Assembly: GCA_017626095.1 (NCBI GenBank)
Contig: JAGAJL010000012.1
Location: 186,001 to 250,000, forward strand
Length of the DNA: 64,000 nucleotides
Reading direction: 5' to 3'
Origin: Lachnospiraceae bacterium
GTDB taxonomy: Bacteria; Bacillota; Clostridia; Lachnospirales; Lachnospiraceae
This document shows positions 1 through 7,238 of the stretch, piece by piece (positions within the stretch are counted from its first letter, which is position 1; each line of letters opens with the position of its first letter). The position numbers were made by a program, and so were the translations under genes. Below the pieces are notes generated by a model. It saw nothing but the letters and a program-made list of their open reading frames with translations, was not told the DNA's origin and did not search any database.

Positions 1-1
1 G

Positions 2-682
2 CTGCAAAAGAAAAGTGAAGTCCGGATTCTATCTTTTTCCGTACTTTTGGCAGTGCTGTTTAGTATCATATTTACCGTTCAGATTGGTGAAGAAGGTTTT
101 TCTTTGTGGTACTGGATTTATAAATTGATTCCGGGTGCCACATCTATTCGTGCGGTGGGACGGTATCTGTTCTTTTTGTTGGTACCGGTATCGATTCTGA
201 TTGCGGTATTTGGAAGCAGATGCAGCGATGCATGGATGGCTAAGATGACAGAAAAATATAGAGATCATAAGGTTGTTATAGCCGGATACGGGATTGCTGT
301 TTTAGTGCTGTTTACCCTGGTATTTACAGGAAGTATTATGCAGGATGGCGTGATGGCAAGATGGTCCGAGGCAGATGAACTGCAGGTTTTAAGCGAAGTG
401 CCGCCACCACCGTCGGATTGTGAATCCTTCTTTGTCATGGATAATGGTCAGGCGGAGTATAGTAGGTCTTATTACAATCTGCAGGCCATGGCAATTGCCG
501 CAAAGTATTCTTTGGGTACGCTGAATGGTTATACCGGTGTTTTCCCGGATGGAAGCGATGGTTTGGTCAATATTTTTGCAGATGATTATCTGGGGAACGT
601 GAGCAGATGGATCCGTAAAATGGAAATAAAAAATGTTTACGCATACAATCTGACCACACATGTCTGGACAAAAGTATATTAA
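2..682 (+). CDS. Multi-spanning membrane protein, C-terminal part (cut by window edge)
   Basis: The frame is open to the left edge, so only the last 226 residues are visible. They hold two or three hydrophobic segments, at roughly residues 10-25, 45-65 and 92-110, then a soluble tail of about 110 residues with a Pro-rich stretch (EVPPPPSDC). Hydrophobic helices followed by an outward-facing tail are common in GT-C type membrane glycosyltransferases of surface-glycan loci, and the two large membrane genes at the right end of the window have the same general plan. No catalytic motif is visible in this part, so the function is inferred from context only. A 73-base gap separates it from the next start. 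Confidence 0.7.
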   Translation: MQKKSEVRILSFSVLLAVLFSIIFTVQIGEEGFSLWYWIYKLIPGATSIRAVGRYLFFLLVPVSILIAVFGSRCSDAWMAKMTEKYRDHKVVIAGYGIAVLVLFTLVFTGSIMQDGVMARWSEADELQVLSEVPPPPSDCESFFVMDNGQAEYSRSYYNLQAMAIAAKYSLGTLNGYTGVFPDGSDGLVNIFADDYLGNVSRWIRKMEIKNVYAYNLTTHVWTKVY

Positions 683-755
683 TGGTTCGTTTGATTGTAT
701 CTTAGAATGTATATTCATAGGATATTGTGAGATTAATAAGGAGGATGAAAGTAGT

Positions 756-2210
756 ATGAAGAAAAAGTTGCTGGCTGCTTTGGCAGTAGGAATTGGTTTG
801 GTGTGCGGGATGGTTTCCGTGCCCGCAAGCGCAGAGGAGATAACAGAGGATGGTTATGTCATCGTCTCGCCGGAAGAATTGGATGAAGGCCTGGTATCAG
901 GCAATGAGATTTTAGAGACGGAAAGCACAAAGCTTACGAAAGAGGAAACATTTTTTTCAGTAAGAGATATTCGTGCTGTTGGAAACCGTCGTGATTTTGA
1001 TGTGACCAACGGCAAACAGAAAATTGTTCTTTATGGTGGAATTCCCAGTTGTACCTACACCACAAAAACGATGCAGAATCTGTATTCGATTTATCAATAT
1101 CTGGATCCGCAAAAGGTAGAATTTTTCTGTTTTGATATGGGTAGTAATTGCACGCTCAACGTTCAGCAATATTTAGAACAGGCAGGGATGTCAACAGATG
1201 TCTTTGTGGGTTCCCGCAATGAAATAGATGGCGCATATAATATGTTTTTCAAAATTTTCAGTGCAGGAAAGAGCATGGGTGTGATTGATCCGGATACTTC
1301 TTCCTATCGGATGCCGCTGATTGCTTATATCGACGGACAGGGTAATATTCTTAGTGTTACAACGGACTCTCAGTCCTTGGAGAGTTTGTTGGATAAAGTG
1401 TCAGCCTGTGATATGCGATTGATCGGTACTCCCAGAAATGGTGTGAAGAATGCGACAATTGAAGCAAGATTTTCTCATATCAGAGTACAGAATTTTGTAA
1501 ATCGTCTTTACAATATTGCTTTAGAGCGTGGCGCAGAGGAAGCCGGATTAAATAACTGGGTACAACAGTTAGAAAGTGGAAAAGCCAACGGTGCCAATGT
1601 AGCCTATGGATTTTTCTTTAGTGAAGAGTATAAGGAAAAGAATGTATCCAATTCGATTTTTGTTGAGACGCTTTACATGGTCATGATGGACAGACCGTCG
1701 GATGCTACAGGAAAGAAGACCTGGGTTGATTTGCTTGATAACGGTATTTCCAGAGAATATGTATTCAAAGGTTTTTCCGAATCCGAAGAATTTACAAAGA
1801 TTTGTGAAAGCTATGGTATCAATAGGGGAAGTGTCAAGCTGACTCAGGGCAGAGACCGCAATGAAGGTGCAACTCGTTTTGTGGCAAGATTGTATCGCAA
1901 TGTTTTGGGACGTGAATATGATGTGCCGGGTCTGAATACATGGTGTAATACTATTTGTGATAAGAAGCAAAGTGTTGAGTATGTTTCTACCGTGGGCTTT
2001 TTCCATTCCAAAGAGTTTTTGGAAAAGAATACAACGGATGAAGAATATGTAAAGATTTTGTATCGTACATTTTTGGACAGAGAATACGATGCCCCCGGCT
2101 TAAAGAACTGGTTGAATGCATTAAAGAATGGTAAGTCCAGAGATGAAGTCCTGATGGGCTTTTCACAATCAAAGGAATTCAAAGAAATTATGGCAAAATA
2201 CGGCTTATAA
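756..2210 (+). CDS. Secreted DUF4214 protein with thioredoxin-like N-terminal domain
   Basis: The start at ATG 756 is set by an AAGGAGG site at 739-745 and gives a 484-residue protein with a clear signal peptide (MKKKLLAALAVG, Ala-Ser-Ala cleavage near residue 28). Residues of about 85-230 look like a thioredoxin fold: a strand, then IPSCTYTTKTM in the place of the active-site loop with a single Cys, and later MPLIAYIDGQGN, which could be the cis-Pro strand. The last 240 residues contain four repeats of about 55-70 residues of the form FV-x-LY-x(4)-R-x(4)-G-x(2)-W ending in G-F-x-x-S-x-E-F, typical of DUF4214. DUF4214 occurs in secreted, often very large, surface proteins; its ligand is not settled. 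A role at the cell surface is inferred. Confidence 0.85.
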   Translation: MKKKLLAALAVGIGLVCGMVSVPASAEEITEDGYVIVSPEELDEGLVSGNEILETESTKLTKEETFFSVRDIRAVGNRRDFDVTNGKQKIVLYGGIPSCTYTTKTMQNLYSIYQYLDPQKVEFFCFDMGSNCTLNVQQYLEQAGMSTDVFVGSRNEIDGAYNMFFKIFSAGKSMGVIDPDTSSYRMPLIAYIDGQGNILSVTTDSQSLESLLDKVSACDMRLIGTPRNGVKNATIEARFSHIRVQNFVNRLYNIALERGAEEAGLNNWVQQLESGKANGANVAYGFFFSEEYKEKNVSNSIFVETLYMVMMDRPSDATGKKTWVDLLDNGISREYVFKGFSESEEFTKICESYGINRGSVKLTQGRDRNEGATRFVARLYRNVLGREYDVPGLNTWCNTICDKKQSVEYVSTVGFFHSKEFLEKNTTDEEYVKILYRTFLDREYDAPGLKNWLNALKNGKSRDEVLMGFSQSKEFKEIMAKYGL

Positions 2211-2230
2211 TTTTGGTTGTTGGAGTTAAA

Positions 2231-3205
2231 ATGGCAGTAAAAAGATTTTTAATTACAGGCTGTTCAGGATTTGTCGGAAGGCATTTCCTGAACTGTTTGT
2301 ATGCAAAAGAAGAACAAATGGATATTTTGGGAATTGATATGAAGTCGCCCCGGTTTGACTTGACCGGGTATCAAGACCGGCTTCATATTGATTTTTGTGA
2401 AGTGAATCTGTTGAATCGGGAAAGACTAAAACAAGTGCTTTCGGACTTTAAGCCGCAGTACATCCTGCATCTGGCTTCGTTTAGCTCCGTGGCTTTCAGC
2501 TGGCAGTATCCGGAAGAGAGCTTTGTCAACAATACCAATATTTTTCTGAATCTGACGGGTGTCATAAAAGAATTGGGACTTAAGTGCCGTATCTTATCTG
2601 TTGGTTCTTCTGAGGAATATGGGAATGTCTCGGCAGAGGATTTACCGCTTCGGGAAGATATACATTTAATGCCGGTCAGCCCTTATGCGGTGGCGCGTGT
2701 GTCACAGGAAATGCTTGCTAAGGTTTTTGTGGAAAGCTTTGGAATGGATATTATTCTGACCCGTTCATTTAACCATATTGGACCGTGGCAGGATGAAAGA
2801 TTTGTAGTTCCGAGTTTTATCAGGCGGATATTAAATATTAGAAATAGTGGTTTGCGCGAGGGTGAAATTGAGACCGGAGATACCTCGATTGTCCGGGATT
2901 TTGTGGATGTGCGCGATGTTGTAGAGGCTTATTATCTGCTTCTGATGCGCGGTACAGCAGGAGAAATATACAATATCTGTCAGGGCGAAGGATTAAAACT
3001 GTCGGATATGGTAAATCAGATTGGCAGTCTTTGTGATGTGACGGTTTATACCAGAGTCAATCCGGACTTTGTGCGTCCAAATGACAACAGAGTGGTGATT
3101 GGTTCTTATGATAAGCTGTATCGGGAACTGGGATGGAAACCGGTTATACCATGGAAACAAACGCTTTCTGATATGATTGACTGCATGAAGGATGGAAAGA
3201 ATTGA
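2231..3205 (+). CDS. SDR-family nucleotide-sugar reductase/epimerase, GDP-4-keto-6-deoxymannose reductase-like
   Basis: A 324-residue extended short-chain dehydrogenase. The N-terminal Rossmann motif is ITGCSGFVGRH (residues 8-18). The substrate-side region contains SVGSSEEYG and SPYAVARVSQE, and RSFNHIGPWQ, which are typical of the GDP-mannose 4,6-dehydratase/Rmd branch that makes GDP-D-rhamnose or related 6-deoxyhexoses. The catalytic Tyr152 is present, but the usual YxxxK lysine is Arg156, read directly from cgt. No GDP-mannose dehydratase is in the window, so the substrate is uncertain. ATG 2231 was chosen over an upstream TTG because it follows a GGAG and begins just before the Rossmann strand. 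The stop overlaps the TTG start of the next gene. Confidence 0.85.
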   Translation: MAVKRFLITGCSGFVGRHFLNCLYAKEEQMDILGIDMKSPRFDLTGYQDRLHIDFCEVNLLNRERLKQVLSDFKPQYILHLASFSSVAFSWQYPEESFVNNTNIFLNLTGVIKELGLKCRILSVGSSEEYGNVSAEDLPLREDIHLMPVSPYAVARVSQEMLAKVFVESFGMDIILTRSFNHIGPWQDERFVVPSFIRRILNIRNSGLREGEIETGDTSIVRDFVDVRDVVEAYYLLLMRGTAGEIYNICQGEGLKLSDMVNQIGSLCDVTVYTRVNPDFVRPNDNRVVIGSYDKLYRELGWKPVIPWKQTLSDMIDCMKDGKN

Positions 3206-4179
3206 AGAAATTTTTTAAAGAGTTGACAATGGTACAATTCATCTTGTTGTTGTTGGGAATATTTGAAGTAGTCTGTGTTTTGTTTACTTTTTTAAAGCTG
3301 AACCTGACTGCTTTAATTATCGTGTATGGAATGCTTTGTTTTCTTGCGCTTGGATTATTTCTCCGAGCAAGGACAGGGCATTCTTTTTTTGTTGCCCACT
3401 TTAAAAAAGAAGGCCTTTCTGTTTCCGTGTTTATGCTTGTTTTTTTCCTGCTTTTTCTATATCAGTTGTTTGTTGTGATTTGTTATCAGCACAATGATGC
3501 GGATGACGCTTGGTATGTGGGAACAAGTGTAACAACCTGCGAAACGGGAAGGTTATTTATATATTCACCATATACCGGAGAATTGCTCAAGTGGGCGAAT
3601 GCCAAAGATTATCTATTATCACCGCTTCCGATTTTCTGGGCAATGTTTTCGAAGATTTTGCATATGCATCCAACCGTTTTTACACATAATATTGTACCGG
3701 TCGGAATGCTGTGCACTGCATATATTGTATATTATATGCTGGGAAAAGAATTATTGGGCGTAAAAGGGCCGGGACAGGAAAATGAGACAACTGTCAAAAA
3801 GGATGCAATCTGGTGCTTTTTAGTGTTTGTCAGCGTGTTAAATCTGTTTGGGTATTATTCGACACGTACAACGGGAACCTTCCTTCTTTTGCGGAGCTGG
3901 CAGGGAAAAGCTGTTTATTGTGCCATTTTGCTTCCTCTGATGTTTTACTATTATTTGAAGGTTTTTAAAGAGCCGAAAAGAAAGTGGCTGGTTGGCCTGT
4001 TTTTGACATCACTAGCAGCCTGTATGGTGAGTTTTTCAGCAGTGACATTGACTCCGCTTTTGACAGGTGCTATGTGTCTTACTTATGCCATAGCAAAAAA
4101 AGATTTAAAAATACCATTTCAAATGGCAGCCAGTGTAATACCGAATGTTATTCTTCTGGTTATTTATGTTTTGATGTGA
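3202..4179 (+). pseudogene. DUF6077-like membrane protein, N-terminal fragment of a split gene
   Basis: The frame opens with TTG 3202, overlapping the upstream TGA, and encodes 325 residues with about nine hydrophobic helices. A loop after the third helix, HNDADDAWYVG, resembles the Asp-rich loop of GT-C-like membrane proteins. Translation stops at 4177-4179. The reading continues in the -1 frame (VKDSLLRIFSG) to a second stop at 4209-4211, and in that same frame the C-terminal fragment begins at 4224. One frameshift plus one nonsense codon, or a small deletion, therefore separates two halves of one ancestral gene. Either the gene is inactive or the halves work as two chains; the intact look of both halves suggests a recent break or a sequencing error. 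Confidence 0.7.
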
Positions 4180-4223
4180 AAGATAGTTTGTTGCGGATAT
4201 TTTCCGGTTAATGTGGTGAAAGA

Positions 4224-4982
4224 ATGGAATATACAAAACTGTTATTTGAGTTTTATAATGAAAAAGGAATTTTCATGCTTTTATATGCAATTGGTTGGAT
4301 TTTGATTGTATTGCTGGAAAAAGATAGGAATCATAAGACTGTAATGGCATTTTCAGCGTGGTATCTTCCTTTGGTAATATTAAATCCTTTGGTGGGAAGT
4401 GTATTTGCATATTTTGATATCATGCCAAACCGAATGGTGCGAATCTATTGGCTGTTACCGGTAGTCTGGGTGATTGCATACGGTCTTACCAAGCTGGTTA
4501 TAAAAGTGTCTGGTGCCGGGAAATGGCTGGGAATGGCAGCTTTTTTGGCCTTAGTCATCGAACTGATCGTAGTTGGAAAGCCTCTGGTGACGGAAGAAAA
4601 TTTTGTGAGGGCTCAAAATAAATTTAAGCTTCCTAATGAGGTGATTGAAGTCGTGGATAAAATCAATGCGGATTATGATGCGGGATTATCTGACAGCCGC
4701 AAGGTGGTTTTGCCGGAAGAATTGGCGGCATATGCAAGAGTATATGATGGAACGTTGCCATTATTGTATGGAAGACTGCCGGATACGGATGAATCCGGGC
4801 GTGTATTTATTTATATGAGTTATGACACACTGGATATGGAGGAAATAGCGGATGGTGCGCGGAATTTAGGCTGTGGTTATCTGGTTTTAGATAGTGAAAA
4901 ACCATGTGAAAATGCACCCAAAGAGGCCGTTGTGACGAAATTCGCAGAGGTCGGAAAGTATTGTCTGTACCGGTTGGATTAA
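4224..4982 (+). pseudogene. DUF6077-like membrane protein, C-terminal fragment of a split gene
   Basis: A 252-residue reading frame with three or four hydrophobic helices (about residues 14-30, 40-70 and 75-115) followed by a soluble domain of about 130 residues. It continues the membrane protein encoded just upstream, in the frame reached after a -1 shift near 4176 and past a TAA at 4209. ATG 4224 has only a weak GAAAGA site, so independent translation is doubtful. The soluble tail (LPEELAAYARVYDG, GCGYLVLDSEK) is the kind of extracytoplasmic domain found at the end of such membrane proteins. Its last 25 bases, including the stop, are tandemly duplicated. Confidence 0.65.
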
Positions 4983-5005
4983 GTATTGTCTGTATCGGCT
5001 GGATT
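4956..5005 (+). repeat. 25-bp tandem duplication of a gene 3' end
   Basis: The segment 4956-4980 (aagtattgtctgta...) is repeated at 4981-5005 with two mismatches. It covers the last codons of the split membrane gene, so the second copy is a non-coding echo of the coding end. Confidence 0.85.
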
Positions 5006-5008
5006 AAC

Positions 5009-5037
5009 TTGAATTAGAATTATGAAGATGTTATAAT
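5009..5037 (+). promoter_or_regulatory. Sigma-A type promoter for the ABC exporter operon
   Basis: TTGAAT at 5009-5014 and TATAAT at 5032-5037 with a 17-base spacer. Expected transcription start is near 5044, leaving a leader of about 85 bases before the permease ATG at 5129. Confidence 0.7.
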
Positions 5038-5046
5038 AGCGCTATT
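5035..5046. promoter_or_regulatory. 12-bp palindrome overlapping the -10 box and +1, possible operator
   Basis: AATAGCGCTATT is a perfect palindrome that begins inside the -10 hexamer and reaches the expected transcription start. Its position fits a repressor site, but no regulator gene is visible in the window. Confidence 0.35.
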
Positions 5047-5055
5047 ATTTTGTGG

Positions 5056-5103
5056 TTGAAAATTTGTAGTTGATAATTTGCAGTTGAAAATTTGAGGTTG
5101 AAT
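5056..5103 (+). repeat. 14-bp tandem repeat in the exporter leader
   Basis: Units ttgaaaatttgtag, ttgataatttgcag and ttgaaaatttgagg at 5056, 5070 and 5084, plus a partial fourth unit at 5098. They fill most of the untranslated leader between promoter and ribosome binding site. Confidence 0.8.
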
Positions 5104-5128
5104 AAATAAAAGACAGAGGAGAATATCC

Positions 5129-5932
5129 ATGGTAAAAGATGCATGGAATAATCGAAAATTAATCATTAAATTGGCAAAAAATGATTTTAAGACCAGATAT
5201 GCCGGTTCTTATTTGGGAATTGTGTGGGCTTTTGTACAGCCAATTATTACAATTGTTGTCTATTGGTTTGTATTTGAATATGGATTGAGTGCAGGAGCAC
5301 AGTTGACCAGAAGCGGAATTAAAATTCCTTTTGTTCTCTGGCTTTCTGCCGGTCTGATTCCCTGGTTCTTTTTTTCTGAAGCTTTAAGCAGTGCGACAAA
5401 TGCCTTGATTGAATACAATTATCTGGTAAAAAAAGTCGTATTTAAAATCGAAGTTCTGCCGATTGTCAAGGTGATCTCATCCTTGTTTGTGCATGCATTT
5501 TTTGTCGCTTTTATTTTGGTTTTATATGCATGCTACGGTCATTTTCCGGATTTATATACATTACAGGTTGTGTACTATTCATTTTGCATGGTTGCATTGG
5601 TTTTGGCAATCAGTTATACAACTTGTGCTGTCGTTGTTTTTTTCAGGGATCTTTCTCATATTATCGGAATCTTTCTACAGGTCGGCGTATGGGCTACTCC
5701 GATTATGTGGAATTTTAATATCATCAGCAATCCGGTTTTACAGTTCATTTTTAAATTAAATCCCATGTTTTATATTGTGCAGGGCTATAGAGAGGCTTTG
5801 ATTGAAAAGGCCTGGGTATGGGAATGTGCAATGGGACAGACGGTGTATTTCTGGGTTTTGACATTCGTGTTGTTTTTTATCGGAAAAGCAATGTTTAAAA
5901 AATTGAAACCCCATTTTGCAGATGTTTTGTAA
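5129..5932 (+). CDS. wzm: ABC-2 type polysaccharide export permease
   Basis: A 267-residue membrane protein of the ABC-2 family with six predicted helices. The N-terminal KNDFKTRYAGSYLG precedes helix 1 and is characteristic of Wzm/TagG/RfbA permeases. The next gene encodes its ATPase and starts 11 bases after this stop, so the two form an exporter that moves a completed undecaprenyl-linked polysaccharide across the membrane. A GAGGAGA ribosome binding site sits at 5116-5122. In Gram-positives TagG plays this role for wall teichoic acid; the large carbohydrate-binding tail of the partner ATPase argues for a capped polysaccharide instead. Confidence 0.92.
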   Translation: MVKDAWNNRKLIIKLAKNDFKTRYAGSYLGIVWAFVQPIITIVVYWFVFEYGLSAGAQLTRSGIKIPFVLWLSAGLIPWFFFSEALSSATNALIEYNYLVKKVVFKIEVLPIVKVISSLFVHAFFVAFILVLYACYGHFPDLYTLQVVYYSFCMVALVLAISYTTCAVVVFFRDLSHIIGIFLQVGVWATPIMWNFNIISNPVLQFIFKLNPMFYIVQGYREALIEKAWVWECAMGQTVYFWVLTFVLFFIGKAMFKKLKPHFADVL

Positions 5933-5942
5933 GGAGTTTATG

Positions 5943-7238
5943 ATGGAAGATATTGCAATTAAAGTAGATCATATTACCAAAGTATACAGGTTATATAATA
6001 AACCGTCGGATCGCCTGCGGGAGTCTTTGTCCGTTACACATAAGAAATATTCAAAAGATCATTATGCCTTGTCGGATATTTCTTTTGAGGTAAAAAGAGG
6101 GGAAACGGTTGGATTGATTGGGACGAATGGCGCCGGCAAATCCACTATTTTAAAAATTATAACCGGTGTTACGAATCCAACAGAAGGAAAGCTTGAAATA
6201 GATGGAAGAATATCTGCTTTGTTGGAACTGGGTGCCGGTTTTAATATGGAATATACCGGAGTAGAAAATGTATATCTGAACGGAACAATGAATGGTTTTT
6301 CTGAGGAAGAGATTGATGCCAGGCTACCCGAGATTTTAGAATTTGCTGATATTGGAGAGTTTGCATATCAGCCGGTCAAGACATATTCATCAGGTATGTT
6401 CGTGCGGCTGGCTTTTGCTGTGGCAATCAATATTGATCCCGAAATTTTGATCGTGGATGAGGCCTTATCGGTTGGAGATGTTTTCTTTCAGTCTAAGTGT
6501 TATCACAAATTTGAAGAATTCAAAAAGATGGGCAAGACAATTCTCTTTGTATCGCATGATTTAAGCAGTGTTGCCAAGTATTGTGACAGGGTTGTTCTGC
6601 TAAACAAAGGAACAAAGCTTGCCGAAGGTAATCCACGTGAAATGGTGGATTTATACAAACGGCTTTTGGTGAATCAGATAGAGGATAGCAATGCAGAAGG
6701 CAAAAAGGATATCAAGGTTAATAGCGAAGTGGTATCTGCAGAAATGACATGGATGAGCCGGATGAAATTGAATCCCGATGTGCAGGAATATGGTGAAAAT
6801 ATAGCCAGAATAACGGATTTTGCCATTCTGGATGAAAACGGGAATATCACGAATATCGTAGAAAAAGGTAAGAAATGTTCGTTTAAAATAAAGATGGATG
6901 TATTTGAAGAGGTTGAGGAGCCGATTTTGGCTGTTACAATCAAAAATCTTCATGGCACAGATATTACCGGTACAAATACCAGTTTTGAAGGCGAAAGCAT
7001 GGGGCTTTTAAGGCCGGGAGACTGTCGTATCGCAACGTTTACCCAGGATGTAAATCTTCAGGGCGGCGAGTATCTGATTTCTCTTGGATGTACAGGCTTT
7101 ATTAAGGGCGAATTTCATGTTTTTCACCGATTATACGATATCTGTAATTTAACAGTACTTTCCAACAGAGATACGGTTGGATTTTTTGATATGAATGCAT
7201 CGTTGCAATTGGAAAACCCGAATGGAGAATCCGAATGA
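5943..7238 (+). CDS. wzt: Polysaccharide ABC exporter ATPase with C-terminal carbohydrate-binding domain
   Basis: 431 residues. Walker A GTNGAGKST at 60-68, signature YSSGM at 148-152, Walker B ILIVDEAL at about 168-175 and the H-loop SHD near 204. Residues of about 285-425 form a second beta-rich domain of the Wzt_C type (Pfam family that binds the non-reducing end of the exported glycan in E. coli O8/O9a). This predicts that export depends on recognition of a terminal cap, and the next gene could make that cap. The start at 5943 (MED) is preferred over ATG 5940 because it puts AAGGAG (5931-5936) at a 6-base spacing. The stop overlaps the next ATG (ATGA). Confidence 0.93.
   Translation: MEDIAIKVDHITKVYRLYNKPSDRLRESLSVTHKKYSKDHYALSDISFEVKRGETVGLIGTNGAGKSTILKIITGVTNPTEGKLEIDGRISALLELGAGFNMEYTGVENVYLNGTMNGFSEEEIDARLPEILEFADIGEFAYQPVKTYSSGMFVRLAFAVAINIDPEILIVDEALSVGDVFFQSKCYHKFEEFKKMGKTILFVSHDLSSVAKYCDRVVLLNKGTKLAEGNPREMVDLYKRLLVNQIEDSNAEGKKDIKVNSEVVSAEMTWMSRMKLNPDVQEYGENIARITDFAILDENGNITNIVEKGKKCSFKIKMDVFEEVEEPILAVTIKNLHGTDITGTNTSFEGESMGLLRPGDCRIATFTQDVNLQGGEYLISLGCTGFIKGEFHVFHRLYDICNLTVLSNRDTVGFFDMNASLQLENPNGESE

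Noticed and set aside
4176-4224. Programmed -1 frameshift joining the two DUF6077 fragments
   Set aside because: No slippery heptamer or following structure was seen, and a second stop codon still separates the halves in the shifted frame.
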